Positions 1 to 7,250 of a stretch of 22,311 nt of DNA are shown here, one piece after another. Each line of letters begins with the position of its first letter. The stretch's first letter is position 1. Position numbers and translations under genes: made by a program. The DNA comes from a virus. The DNA is taken from IMG/VR virus record IMGVR_UViG_3300042307_000376, positions 1 through 22,311 of that record; one strand, given 5' to 3'. Under the pieces are notes generated by a model. The model had not been told where the DNA came from. It saw only the letters and a list, made by a program, of their open reading frames with translations, and ran no database searches.

Positions 1-2
1 TA

Positions 3-710
3 TTTTCTCAAATTCCTTTAGTTGTAGGTTCTAAAATGTTAAAAGAGCAAATGTGTCCTGAAACATTGAGAACTAAATGGACATCTTCTCAATTAGGTGC
101 AGCAGCAAATCAAGAGACAGTTCCTTTCGCTGAATTAATCGCAAACGATAAAATAAAAAACATCGCTAAATATGTTGAAAACACAATTTGGCAAGGTGAT
201 GGAGCTACATTAGTTGGTTTATTAGACCAATGTTTGAATTCAAATGGTTCAATCAATTCAGCGGGTGCTTACACAGCATGGACTTCATCAACAGCTATTT
301 CAGAATTTTGGTTGAACGTTGGTTCATTAACGCCTGCATTACAAACTGAAGATGATTTAATCATGTACACTTCATACGCTAACTATCAAGCGTTAGTTGC
401 TGCATTGATTAACACAGGTGCTTCAGTTATCGGACAATTTGCACAAGTATCAAATGCAAGTGGTGTTAATGGCCCTAGCTCATTCGTTTTCCCTGGTACA
501 AACATCACAGTATATGCAGCGCCTGGTATTGACGAAGTTGCTCGTGTAATTATTGCTCCTAAAAAATACATGTTCTTTGGAACTGGTTTATTAGATGAAA
601 TGGATACATTCAAATTCTACTATAATGAAGCTGACGATGTTATGAATTTCAGTGCTAAATTCAGATTAGGAACTGCGGCTTACGTTTCTCAAGTAGTATC
701 AAATCTTTAA
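3..710 (+). CDS. Probable major capsid protein, 3' part
   Basis: This frame is open from the window's first full codon, so the gene begins upstream; the first ATG inside the window (36) is probably internal. The visible 235 residues mix helical stretches with an Ala/Gly/Thr/Ser-rich beta part, and the end (YYNEADDVMNFSAKFRLGTA, then a short tail) resembles the last beta strands of HK97-fold capsid proteins from Bacteroidetes phages. Support comes from position: a terminator follows, then another structural protein, and portal and connector genes lie within 3 kb. The call rests on overall similarity and context, not on a diagnostic motif. Another abundant structural protein is possible. Confidence 0.6.
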   Translation, partial: FSQIPLVVGSKMLKEQMCPETLRTKWTSSQLGAAANQETVPFAELIANDKIKNIAKYVENTIWQGDGATLVGLLDQCLNSNGSINSAGAYTAWTSSTAISEFWLNVGSLTPALQTEDDLIMYTSYANYQALVAALINTGASVIGQFAQVSNASGVNGPSSFVFPGTNITVYAAPGIDEVARVIIAPKKYMFFGTGLLDEMDTFKFYYNEADDVMNFSAKFRLGTAAYVSQVVSNL

Positions 711-714
711 TCAT

Positions 715-746
715 AAAAAAGGGAGCTAAAAACTCCCTTATTTTTC
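715..746 (+). terminator. Intrinsic terminator after capsid gene
   Basis: A 7-bp perfect stem (AAGGGAG 719-725 with CTCCCTT 733-739), a 7-nt loop and a following ATTTTT tract lie 9 bases after the capsid stop. The A-run before the stem could make it act on the other strand too. No promoter is visible before the next gene at 769, so some read-through is expected. Confidence 0.8.
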
Positions 747-768
747 AACTTTAAAAAATATTTAAAAA

Positions 769-1335
769 ATGGCATGTAGCATATTAACCACAATGAATTT
801 AGATTGTATGAGCGCTTTAGGTGGCGTAAATACTATCTATGTTTTTGCTGGTGACAATTTCGAAATCCAAACAGTAGTTTCAAATGAAGTTACTTTGGCT
901 GGTGGTAGTGGAGATTTCTACCAATATAAATTCGCAAAAGATACTGCGAAATTAACAGAAACTGCAACGATTTCAAACGCAAACGGAACAGTTTTTTATA
1001 CAACTGAATTAAGCGTTAACATCTCAAAAAGAGATATAAACAAAAGAAACGAATTTATGTTACTTGCAAAAAATCGTGAAATTCGTGTTATCGTTTTAGA
1101 TAACATGGGTCAATACTGGTTGTTAGGTAATACTCGTGGAGCGGTTTTATCTACATTAGTAGGTGAAGGCGGTCAAGCTATCGGAGACATGAACGGATAC
1201 ACATTTACGTTCCAATCAATGGAAGCGGATCCTATGCCAGGATTAAATGCATTAACAGCATCGGCAATTAATGGAATTGCACCTGGTTCAACAGCGGCAA
1301 TAGGTGGTTTTGATTTCCATACAGCAGCTAACTAA
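769..1335 (+). CDS. Structural protein, possibly tail tube
   Basis: A 188-residue protein with no signal peptide or membrane segment. It is rich in beta-forming residues and Gly/Ala/Thr, with an N-terminal MACSILTTMNLDC and a C-terminal stretch containing GQAIGDMNGYTFTFQSMEAD, a pattern I associate with structural proteins coded next to the capsid gene in Bacteroidetes phages. It is bracketed by two terminators, like the capsid gene, which suits a protein made in large amounts. A tail tube role is inferred from size, composition and position; no catalytic motif is seen. A head decoration protein is the main alternative. Confidence 0.5.
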   Translation: MACSILTTMNLDCMSALGGVNTIYVFAGDNFEIQTVVSNEVTLAGGSGDFYQYKFAKDTAKLTETATISNANGTVFYTTELSVNISKRDINKRNEFMLLAKNREIRVIVLDNMGQYWLLGNTRGAVLSTLVGEGGQAIGDMNGYTFTFQSMEADPMPGLNALTASAINGIAPGSTAAIGGFDFHTAAN

Positions 1336-1356
1336 TATTAACCTTTAAAAAAATAG

Positions 1357-1387
1357 GGCGGTGCGGTCAATCGCATCGCCTTTTTTT
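1357..1387 (+). terminator. Intrinsic terminator after structural gene
   Basis: A 9-bp stem (GGCGGTGCG 1357-1365 with CGCATCGCC 1372-1380, one G-T pair), a 6-nt loop GTCAAT and seven Ts form a strong terminator, and one of the most GC-rich spots in this AT-rich window. The next start codon (1393) comes 6 bases after the T-tract with no promoter visible between, so downstream genes must rely on read-through. Confidence 0.88.
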
Positions 1388-1392
1388 ATGTC

Positions 1393-1749
1393 ATGATTAA
1401 TCTAATAGAAGGAAAAAACGAGTTTATAATTTACGGAGACTTTACTCAAAACATGAATGACTATCAAATCCATTTATTCAATGGCTTTGATAGGATTGAG
1501 CATATATGTAAATTAGAGAACAAAACAAGTAGTACAAGATTTGCAGAATTTACCATCTACATTAACGATGGTATTACAGCCGATTATCATTTAAACGGAT
1601 TACCTTTTGGTAATTTTGATTATACGATTAACATAGTAAATGACATCTACAATCGTGGTCAAGCTATTTTAATGGGAGACACCGAAGTACAAAAAATTGA
1701 ATATATATCTGATAATGAAAAAAGCGAAAGCGTTATTTATGTAAGCTAA
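1393..1749 (+). CDS. Unknown small protein in head module
   Basis: A 118-residue acidic protein of alternating hydrophobic and polar residues, suggesting an all-beta fold. It has no signal peptide, membrane segment or recognised motif. The start at 1393 is chosen because ATG 1388 meets a stop after two codons. Its stop overlaps the next ATG (TAATG at 1747-1751), so the two genes are probably translationally coupled. Position between two structural genes and the portal suggests a minor virion or assembly protein, but the sequence does not show which. Confidence 0.6.
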   Translation: MINLIEGKNEFIIYGDFTQNMNDYQIHLFNGFDRIEHICKLENKTSSTRFAEFTIYINDGITADYHLNGLPFGNFDYTINIVNDIYNRGQAILMGDTEVQKIEYISDNEKSESVIYVS

Positions 1750-1946
1750 TGAAGACAATTATAGACACATTAAAAGAGCCCGTAAACGTACTAAACGCAA
1801 CGACTTTCGGAGTAAGTTTGACAACATTGCCAGAAGATTTAAAAATAGTTTTCTACATTGTATCAATTATTGCATCAATATTGGTTAGCGTGAAGTATTT
1901 TTACGAAATTATTTCATTGCGAAAAAACGCTAAAAAAGATATTTAA
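1749..1946 (+). CDS. Small single-span membrane protein
   Basis: 65 residues with one hydrophobic stretch at about residues 31-54 (rich in Ile, Val, Ser and Tyr), followed by a basic tail (RKNAKKD). The charge distribution predicts a cytoplasmic C-terminus. It overlaps the upstream stop in a TAATG junction and ends 6 bases before the portal gene. Size and topology fit a small holin or antiholin, but it lies outside the lysis block, where a better holin candidate exists at 4266. A role in lysis control is therefore only a suggestion. Confidence 0.55.
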   Translation: MKTIIDTLKEPVNVLNATTFGVSLTTLPEDLKIVFYIVSIIASILVSVKYFYEIISLRKNAKKDI

Positions 1947-1952
1947 TAGTAT

Positions 1953-3065
1953 ATGAACAATTTTGCATTCAATTCGATTTCACAAATTCAAATAAATTTG
2001 CCGACCTTCTCGGAGCGTGGTTCAAAAAAATGGATAAGCTATGGAGAGGACAATTTATATCCTCAATTTATAGCGAGTTTATTTTTGCGTTCTGCCATCA
2101 ATAGAACGGCAATACAATCAAAGATAGACGCAACCATAGGAAACGGATTAAAGACCACGGATGAGGCTTTGAATTACGTTTTAGTGCGTGCCAATCCGAT
2201 TGATAGTTGGAACGATGTGTTTGAAAAATGTGCGCAAGATTATATCACTTTTGGTGGCTATGCTTTGAATATAATTTGGTCAAACGATGGTAAGACAATA
2301 AGCGAAATTTATCATCTTGATTTCACAAAAGTAAGAAGCGGTAAAATTGAGCCAGGTGATGACGCACCAAAAGAATATTTTTATTCTACGAATTGGGAGA
2401 ACTCAAATAAATATAAGCCAACACAATATGCAACTTACAATCCTACTTTGTCAATTGAATGTCCTTCGCAAATTCTTTATGCGTTTGATTACGAACCTGG
2501 TAATATTTATTATCCTTTGCCAACGTATGCTGGTTCAATCAATGATATCCAAATCGATATTGAGGTTAGTAAATTTCACATCTCAAATTTAGCAAATAGT
2601 TTGAATCCATCTTTGTTTATTAGCTTAAACAATGGAATCCCAGCGCCCGAGGAACGCAAAGAAATATACGACGAGTTAACGATGGCTTATCGTGGAACTG
2701 AAAACGCTGGGAAAGCATTCGTTGCATTTAGCCAAGATAAAGAACACGCTCCCGAGGTTACGCCAATAACAAGCACAAATGATAATTATTATACGACCTT
2801 AGAAACTCGAATCACAACGAGAATCTTAACAGGGCATAGAATTACAAGCCCGTTATTATTGGGCCTTTACAATGGTGGCGCTGGCTTTAGCTCGAATGCA
2901 GATGAATTGGCGGTGGCGTATGGTCATTTTATAGGGACTTGTATTAGACCAATACAGAAAAGTATGTTAAGAGTATTCAACAACTTGATCCTAAATAGAG
3001 GTTACGAAACTGAATTACTTATCACTCCTACAACGATTATAGAACCAACAATAATAGCAGAATAA
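1953..3065 (+). CDS. Portal protein
   Basis: A 370-residue protein matching the layout of Bacteroidetes phage portals: an N-terminal segment with WISYGEDNLYPQFIASLFLR, then SAINRTAIQSKIDATIGNGL, a central helical and beta domain, and a late segment (TRILTGHRITSPLLLGLYNG) like the region before the crown and barrel. Portals form the dodecameric ring at one capsid vertex through which DNA is packaged. The connector candidate follows directly by a TAATG overlap. Oddly, it lies downstream of the capsid gene and some 14.5 kb from the terminase, whereas terminase-portal-capsid is the common order. Length is on the short side for the family. Confidence 0.75.
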   Translation: MNNFAFNSISQIQINLPTFSERGSKKWISYGEDNLYPQFIASLFLRSAINRTAIQSKIDATIGNGLKTTDEALNYVLVRANPIDSWNDVFEKCAQDYITFGGYALNIIWSNDGKTISEIYHLDFTKVRSGKIEPGDDAPKEYFYSTNWENSNKYKPTQYATYNPTLSIECPSQILYAFDYEPGNIYYPLPTYAGSINDIQIDIEVSKFHISNLANSLNPSLFISLNNGIPAPEERKEIYDELTMAYRGTENAGKAFVAFSQDKEHAPEVTPITSTNDNYYTTLETRITTRILTGHRITSPLLLGLYNGGAGFSSNADELAVAYGHFIGTCIRPIQKSMLRVFNNLILNRGYETELLITPTTIIEPTIIAE

Positions 3066-3652
3066 TGGCAGTTACTAACGTACTTTTCGTATCAGAAACG
3101 AAACTAAAATCATATACTTCAATTCATCAATCGGTTAGTCCTGATGACTTGCAACCATTTATCTTACAGGCTCAAGATATTTATTTGCAGAATTATTTAG
3201 GAGCTACGTTTTACCAAGAGTTACAAATTCAAATCACAAACAACACATTAACGATACCGAATAAAAAGATACTTGATGACTTTATAGGAGCGATGTTATG
3301 TAATTATGCGTTATATCATGCTTTGCCTTTTTTGAAGTACAAAGTATTTAACAAAAGTATCATGAATAATGATAGCGAAAGCGGTCAATCGATTGATTTG
3401 GAAGCGTTGAAATTCTTACAAAATGAAGTTCGTAGTGTAGCTGAAAACTATACCAAAATGATGACTACATATTTAAAGAATAATTTAAGCGATTACCCAG
3501 CCTATAATAGCTTTGATTTCTTGGATGGTATTACTCCCGACAAAGGCACTCCTTACTTTAGTGGACTTCAAACCAATTCGAGCTTCAATTTATCAAGACG
3601 TAGAATAAATAGACGTGGCGATTGTAACGATTGCAACGGATATGAATATTAA
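3065..3652 (+). CDS. Probable head-tail connector (DUF6712-like)
   Basis: 195 residues, starting in a TAATG overlap with the portal stop. The N-terminal half reads like Bacteroidetes phage connector-type proteins: SETKLKSYTSIHQSVSPDDL, then a helix with QAQDIYLQNYLGATFYQEL and later FIGAMLCNYALYHALPFLKY. This helical pattern recalls the gp6-like adaptors that dock beneath the portal ring. The C-terminus is polar and ends with RRINRRGDCNDCNGYEY, a basic and Cys-containing tail that I cannot explain. The gene after the portal is the usual place for such an adaptor. Confidence 0.62.
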   Translation: MAVTNVLFVSETKLKSYTSIHQSVSPDDLQPFILQAQDIYLQNYLGATFYQELQIQITNNTLTIPNKKILDDFIGAMLCNYALYHALPFLKYKVFNKSIMNNDSESGQSIDLEALKFLQNEVRSVAENYTKMMTTYLKNNLSDYPAYNSFDFLDGITPDKGTPYFSGLQTNSSFNLSRRRINRRGDCNDCNGYEY

Positions 3653-3682
3653 AAAATTTAACTAAAAAACAAATATAAAAAA

Positions 3683-3967
3683 ATGATTGACAATTCAAAA
3701 TTCATTATTACAAATGAAGTAGTGGTAGACAAGTATGACTTAATAATCCAAGCGGATGTAACTGGAGTGCCAGCTATTTTGCAAATTCAAAAAGCTAATT
3801 ATGGTATTGTATTTATTGGACACTATGCTTCGTTAAAATTCTTTATTGATGGTGATAAATTGGTAATTTTAGACAACAACTTTTATGGAGAATTTTCAGT
3901 AAATAACGTTGACGGATTTAACACGGCGCAAGATTTATTAGTTGCATTAAAATCTGGAATTAACTAA
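3683..3967 (+). CDS. Unknown small protein
   Basis: 94 residues, unrecognised. The sequence alternates short beta-prone segments (IVFIGHYASLKFFID, KLVILDNNFYGEFSV), has no Cys and no membrane segment, and looks like a small beta-rich domain. It starts after an A-rich 30-base leader with no Shine-Dalgarno sequence. It lies between the connector gene and the lysis genes, so a small virion or assembly role is possible but unsupported. Confidence 0.6.
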   Translation: MIDNSKFIITNEVVVDKYDLIIQADVTGVPAILQIQKANYGIVFIGHYASLKFFIDGDKLVILDNNFYGEFSVNNVDGFNTAQDLLVALKSGIN

Positions 3968-3979
3968 TAAATATAAACT

Positions 3980-4282
3980 ATGACAAAATTAATATTACAA
4001 GCGGGCCAACTTATTGATGTAATTAACTACAACGATAATCAATACTTTTCTTTAGTTGTTAGTGAAGATTTACCAATGCCAACGGCAATCTACAAAGAAG
4101 ATACATCAATCGGTGTTAACGTTCAAAGATTTATCGTAGATAGTGTAATCATTGCTAATATCAACACAAGCGAATCTTTAACAGATAACAATGGTAATGT
4201 TTACGAAAGAGTTGAAAGCGCAGCTATCCTTACTGAAAATAATTTTAAACCATTAAAAGAGACAGATGAAGCCGAAAATTAA
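3980..4282 (+). CDS. Unknown small protein
   Basis: 100 residues, unrecognised, acidic at the C-terminus (KPLKETDEAEN). It contains beta-prone segments (LILQAGQLIDVINY, QYFSLVVSEDL) and no Cys or membrane span. The start lies 12 bases after the preceding stop. Its last 17 bases overlap the start of the holin-like gene at 4266, so it is co-transcribed and probably coupled with the lysis block. Confidence 0.6.
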   Translation: MTKLILQAGQLIDVINYNDNQYFSLVVSEDLPMPTAIYKEDTSIGVNVQRFIVDSVIIANINTSESLTDNNGNVYERVESAAILTENNFKPLKETDEAEN

Positions 4283-4487
4283 ACATTGGTACGAATCAAA
4301 GACAATCGTAATGAACATTATGGTATCAATCACAATGGTAATGGCTTTATTACCGCCATTGTTTTTGGACCTAAAATTAGATGAAAATTTAACGTTAAGA
4401 TTGACTGTATTAGTAGGATTTATTACGAATGTTATTAATATTGGTTTACGTTTTATTTCTACTGATAAAATTAAGCGAAATGCCTAA
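4266..4487 (+). CDS. Holin-like membrane protein
   Basis: 73 residues with two predicted membrane spans, at about residues 13-35 and 43-62, a basic N-terminus (MKPKIKHWYESK) and a basic C-terminus (DKIKRNA). This matches the two-span topology of many small phage holins, which form lesions in the inner membrane and release or activate the endolysin. Context supports it: the M15 endolysin lies 230 bases downstream. It starts inside the upstream gene and its stop overlaps the next ATG (4480). No sequence motif defines holins, so the call rests on topology and neighbours. Confidence 0.6.
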   Translation: MKPKIKHWYESKTIVMNIMVSITMVMALLPPLFLDLKLDENLTLRLTVLVGFITNVINIGLRFISTDKIKRNA

Positions 4488-4701
4488 TTCAATCCTTAGC
4501 GCTAAGTTTGATTTAATGCGTTTGAATTTGCCTAAAAATAGCGAATTTACGCTCGATAACAATACGATTAAGGTAAAGCATTCAGACGTAACTTTAAAGG
4601 CTGAAATTGAGGCGCAAATAAAGAATATAACGGCTTCAATTGGGTGCGAAATAAACGACAAGTCAACAAGCGCAAAAATTAAGTTTGAAGTCAAATTTTA
4701 A
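4480..4701 (+). CDS. Unknown small protein in lysis block
   Basis: 73 residues from ATG 4480, which overlaps the holin stop by 8 bases. An earlier in-frame ATG at 4429 would add a hydrophobic 17-residue N-terminus lying wholly inside the holin gene, and I prefer the later start. The remainder is a charged, probably beta-alpha protein with VKHSDVTLKAEIEAQIKN and no membrane segment. If 4429 were used, the added hydrophobic stretch could act as a signal anchor, as expected for a spanin-like or export-linked lysis accessory. Function unknown. Confidence 0.5.
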   Translation: MPNSILSAKFDLMRLNLPKNSEFTLDNNTIKVKHSDVTLKAEIEAQIKNITASIGCEINDKSTSAKIKFEVKF

Positions 4702-4713
4702 TATCTATTTTTG
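4684..4713 (+). promoter_or_regulatory. Bacteroidetes-type promoter before endolysin
   Basis: TTTG (4684-4687), an 18-base spacer and TATTTTTG (4706-4713) match the Bacteroidetes -33/-7 consensus. The endolysin ATG comes 6 bases after the -7 box, so the transcript would have almost no leader. Confidence 0.5.
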
Positions 4714-4719
4714 TAACGA

Positions 4720-5196
4720 ATGAAGGTAAAAATATTTAGTCAAGCAGAACAGGAAAAGTATTTCGGCAAAGCAAATGCTGAAGGTAGTTATCTTACTATG
4801 ATTGATTTGCCTTATCAAATGTTTTACGATAGACAACCAGTAAAGCGTATGAGATGTCACAAAAAAGTAGCACAGGCTTTTAAAAATGTATTCAATGAAT
4901 TATTGAGTAGTTACGGAGAAAGAAAGATAAATGAATTGGGGATTAATGATTTCGGCGGGTGCTTTAATTACAGATTGATGAGAGGTTCAAGAACTAAACT
5001 TTCAGCTCATTCATGGGGTACGGCTATTGATTTGGATCCTAACAGAAATACATTAAAAGAAACTCATAAGACAGCACGATTTGCACGCCCTGACTACAAG
5101 GCAATGATTGATATCTTCGAAAAACATGGCTTTGCTTCATTGGGTAGATTAAAAGATAAAGATTGGATGCACTTTCAGTACGGATTACCGATATAA
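4720..5196 (+). CDS. M15-family peptidase endolysin
   Basis: 158 residues with the zinc-ligand pattern of the M15/VanY-like D,D- and L,D-peptidase family: H97 and D104 in AHSWGTAIDLD (H-x6-D) and H151 in DWMHF. R90 and S89 lie just before, where the family has a substrate-contact region. Such enzymes cut peptidoglycan peptide bonds (CwlK and phage T5 endolysin are relatives). There is no signal peptide, consistent with release through the holin coded at 4266, and no extra cell-wall-binding domain, which is usual for phages of Gram-negative hosts. It closes the lysis block and is followed by a strong terminator. Confidence 0.9.
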   Translation: MKVKIFSQAEQEKYFGKANAEGSYLTMIDLPYQMFYDRQPVKRMRCHKKVAQAFKNVFNELLSSYGERKINELGINDFGGCFNYRLMRGSRTKLSAHSWGTAIDLDPNRNTLKETHKTARFARPDYKAMIDIFEKHGFASLGRLKDKDWMHFQYGLPI

Positions 5197-5229
5197 ACTC
5201 GTTTTTTTCATAATTAAAATTTAGTTTTT

Positions 5230-5262
5230 AGGCTCTACTTTTCTAAGTAGGGCTTTTTTTTT
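5230..5262 (+). terminator. Strong intrinsic terminator after endolysin
   Basis: An 11-bp stem (AGGCTCTACTT 5230-5240 with AAGTAGGGCTT 5245-5255, including two G-T pairs), a TTCT loop and a continuous T-tract through 5262. It closes the head and lysis transcription unit; the next promoter begins at 5326. Confidence 0.9.
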
Positions 5263-5325
5263 AAAAATTTATAGCCTTTATTCATGCACCTTTCAGCGTA
5301 TTAACAAAAATAATTTGTAAAATAA

Positions 5326-5356
5326 TTTGGTAGTACGGAATAGTGGTGTATATTTG
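5326..5356 (+). promoter_or_regulatory. Bacteroidetes-type promoter, early region
   Basis: TTTG (5326-5329), a 19-base spacer and TATATTTG (5349-5356) match the Bacteroidetes consensus well, just after a strong terminator. The box lies inside the longer possible reading frame beginning at 5343, which shows that the real start of the next gene is ATG 5385. The element shares GTAGTAC and TATATTTGCATT at identical spacing with the promoter at 6033. Confidence 0.85.
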
Positions 5357-5384
5357 CATTTATAAAACAAATAAAAATAAAATT

Positions 5385-5597
5385 ATGATTACACTAACAC
5401 AACAAACAAGCGAACAAAACACATTAACTCAAAACCATTATGATATGGTTACAATGAATGAAGTTAAGAAAGTACATTTAGCATGTCAATTAGAGAGACT
5501 TGAAATTGAGATGCAACAACCACTTAAGAATTGGGATAAGATTGCCTTCTTAAAAACTGATATTTTTAGATTAAAAAACTACTTAAAAAATAATTAA
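5385..5597 (+). CDS. Small helical protein, first early gene
   Basis: 70 residues from ATG 5385. A GTG at 5343 is in frame but lies upstream of the promoter's -7 box, so it cannot be on the transcript. The start context AAATTATG recurs across this region. The protein is probably two helices (residues about 19-48 and 50-68) with MNEVKKVHLACQLERLEIEM having a heptad look, and a Gln/Thr-rich N-terminus. It is unrecognised. Being first in a promoter-driven early operon suggests early expression, perhaps host takeover or regulation. Confidence 0.6.
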   Translation: MITLTQQTSEQNTLTQNHYDMVTMNEVKKVHLACQLERLEIEMQQPLKNWDKIAFLKTDIFRLKNYLKNN

Positions 5598-5598
5598 T

Positions 5599-5805
5599 AT
5601 GCAAATAGTAAACACAACCATCGTAACATCAGTAGCAGAAATCAAAGAACTCATTCAACATTGTATTATACATAATATTGAAGGTCAGATAAACTTGACA
5701 TTTGAAGATAGTAAAATAATAGTTAGTGAACCATCAAAAGAAATAGCGCCCGACTTTATTGTGGATAGATTCCCACATTCAGATTGTATAGATAATTGCC
5801 AATAA
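5599..5805 (+). CDS. Unknown small protein
   Basis: 68 residues, unrecognised. It reads as a beta-alpha-beta domain (VNTTIVTSVAEIKELIQHCI, QINLTFEDSKIIVSEP) with an acidic, Cys-containing tail (DRFPHSDCIDNCQ). It begins 1 base after the preceding stop and ends 7 bases before the next start, so it is part of the operon from the 5326 promoter. Confidence 0.55.
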   Translation: MQIVNTTIVTSVAEIKELIQHCIIHNIEGQINLTFEDSKIIVSEPSKEIAPDFIVDRFPHSDCIDNCQ

Positions 5806-5812
5806 TAAAAAC

Positions 5813-6019
5813 ATGGAAAAAAATAAGAAACTAGGCCGTAAAAGTATTTACATTAATCCTAAAAACAACACGTTAAAGACTTATCGAAGTAACAATCACA
5901 AGCTACTGGATATAGTAAATAAATTGATTCAAAACAAACACAGGATCAATCCTCAAAAGCTAACTGATAAACAACGTCAAGACATTAGCGAAACTCTTAA
6001 CGAATTATTATTTATATAA
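5813..6019 (+). CDS. Small basic protein, possible DNA binder
   Basis: 68 residues, strongly basic, opening with MEKNKKLGRKSIYI and containing helices around KLLDIVNKLIQNKHRI and DKQRQDISETLNELL. The basic N-terminal patch and helical remainder would suit nucleic-acid binding, but no HTH or other motif is clear. It is last of three small genes before the second early promoter. Confidence 0.55.
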   Translation: MEKNKKLGRKSIYINPKNNTLKTYRSNNHKLLDIVNKLIQNKHRINPQKLTDKQRQDISETLNELLFI

Positions 6020-6032
6020 TTCTTAAAATAAA

Positions 6033-6063
6033 TTTTGTAGTACAAAACAAAAGCATATATTTG
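6033..6063 (+). promoter_or_regulatory. Bacteroidetes-type promoter with palindrome
   Basis: TTTG (6034-6037), an 18-base spacer and TATATTTG (6056-6063). The -33 element is part of a perfect inverted repeat, TTTTGTA-G-TACAAAA (6033-6047), which looks like an operator. It probably drives the block from 6095 through the recombination genes. Confidence 0.8.
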
Positions 6064-6094
6064 CATTCTATTAAACATTTAAAAAATAAAAATT

Positions 6095-6517
6095 ATGAAA
6101 ATTACAACAACACAAACACAGACAGAAATTAAAGAAATCGAAATCAATTTCCCATGCTTTACAAAGATAGTAGATGGATATTCTACAAGACTTTATTGTA
6201 TCAAATCAGAAAAAGACATTACAAGAGTTGAGCAGTACAACAGTGGTGGGATTACAAATGTTTCTAAATTTTCAAGTATTTCAGATCCTTTTACAGAAGG
6301 TTTTGAATATGTTAGTCAAGATGAATTTATGCAATATTATCTTGATACAATTGATAAATTATATGCAGATTTATCAGTTATGAAAGCTATGTTGCCTAAA
6401 CCTGAAAAATTTATGTTGCAGGATTTTATTGATGAAATGGCAGAACACGAAGAAAATAGAAAGCAAGACGAAGAAGGTTTTGAATATGATCCTGAAACTG
6501 AATCAATGGTAAGATAA
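6095..6517 (+). CDS. Unknown acidic early protein
   Basis: 140 residues, unrecognised. The N-terminal half is beta-prone (EIKEIEINFPCFTKIVDGYS); the C-terminal third is very acidic (EMAEHEENRKQDEEGFEYD), recalling phage proteins that mimic DNA or bind host proteins, though no specific family is identified. It is the first gene behind the 6033 promoter, with a 31-base A/T-rich leader. The gap to the next gene holds only a G-run facing a short C-run, too weak to call a terminator. Confidence 0.6.
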   Translation: MKITTTQTQTEIKEIEINFPCFTKIVDGYSTRLYCIKSEKDITRVEQYNSGGITNVSKFSSISDPFTEGFEYVSQDEFMQYYLDTIDKLYADLSVMKAMLPKPEKFMLQDFIDEMAEHEENRKQDEEGFEYDPETESMVR

Positions 6518-6558
6518 TATTAACGGGGGGTAAAATTCCCACTAAAAACAAAATAATT

Positions 6559-7248
6559 ATGAATAAAGAACTAGCAAAACAAACGAAGGCCACAATAACA
6601 AGCCTATTCAAACAATTAGATTTGGACGTAGTACCATTAGAGCAGTTGAATGTAATACTTTCAACACCACCGCCAGCGACATGGGTGAAACAACACCCAT
6701 TTATTAAAGGTTACAATTACCTACCGATTGACAAAGTGGAGTACTTACTTCGCAGATGTTTCAAAAAGTATCAAATCGAGGTTATTAAAACGGCCCAATT
6801 ATTCAATGCTATTGAAGTAACCGTTCGTGTTCACTATCTTAACCCAGCAACTAACGAAATGATGTACCATGACGGCGTAGGAGCTCAAGAGTTGCAAACT
6901 ACAAAAGGTAGTGGCAATCTTAATATGGATATGTCAAATGTAAATAAAGGAGCCGTAATGATGGCCCTACCGATTGCGAAATCAATTGCCATCAAAGATG
7001 CGTGCGATCATTTCGGAGATTTATTCGGAGCTAACTTGAATAGAAAGGATATAGTGCAATTTACAGGCGATACGGAGCTATTAAGCTCGGAAGCTATACA
7101 TACATCAAAAGAGAAAGAACGTGTCGAAAAACATATCCTAAATGCGAATAACGTAGAAACTTTGGTACAAGTTGAATCATTAATTAACAAATACGAATTA
7201 ACAGAAATTTTTAACAATAAAAAACAAACTTTACAAAATGGAAACTAA
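6559..7248 (+). CDS. Rad52-like single-strand annealing protein
   Basis: 229 residues. DGVGA (105-109) followed by KGAVMMALPIAKSIAIKDAC (130-149) and DHFGDLFGANLNR (150-162) resemble the Rad52-fold core, where a glycine motif is followed by a long helix with a K-D-A pattern and an FG turn. Such phage annealing proteins (Sak/ERF/RecT-like) pair complementary single strands in recombination-dependent replication. A PD-(D/E)XK exonuclease lies 250 bases downstream, the usual partner. The C-terminal third is variable and charged. Its last bases coincide with the start of the next gene. Exact subfamily is not decidable by eye. Confidence 0.7.
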   Translation: MNKELAKQTKATITSLFKQLDLDVVPLEQLNVILSTPPPATWVKQHPFIKGYNYLPIDKVEYLLRRCFKKYQIEVIKTAQLFNAIEVTVRVHYLNPATNEMMYHDGVGAQELQTTKGSGNLNMDMSNVNKGAVMMALPIAKSIAIKDACDHFGDLFGANLNRKDIVQFTGDTELLSSEAIHTSKEKERVEKHILNANNVETLVQVESLINKYELTEIFNNKKQTLQNGN

Positions 7249-7250
7249 AA
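7235..7250 (+). repeat. Direct repeat, left copy, gene junction
   Basis: AAAATGGAAACTAAAA, 16 bases, identical to 7497-7512. It contains the stop of the annealing-protein gene and the first codons (METK) of the next gene. Confidence 0.9.

Noticed and set aside
2347-2592. An 81-residue plus-strand frame inside the portal gene
   Set aside because: Low-complexity, hydrophobic shadow of the portal frame with no unique sequence.
5343-5384. Upstream start for the first early gene
   Set aside because: The promoter -7 box (5349-5356) lies inside this extension, so the codons are not transcribed; ATG 5385 is used.
6518-6558. G-run and C-run between 6095 gene and annealing protein as a terminator
   Set aside because: Only about three G-C pairs are possible and no T-tract follows.
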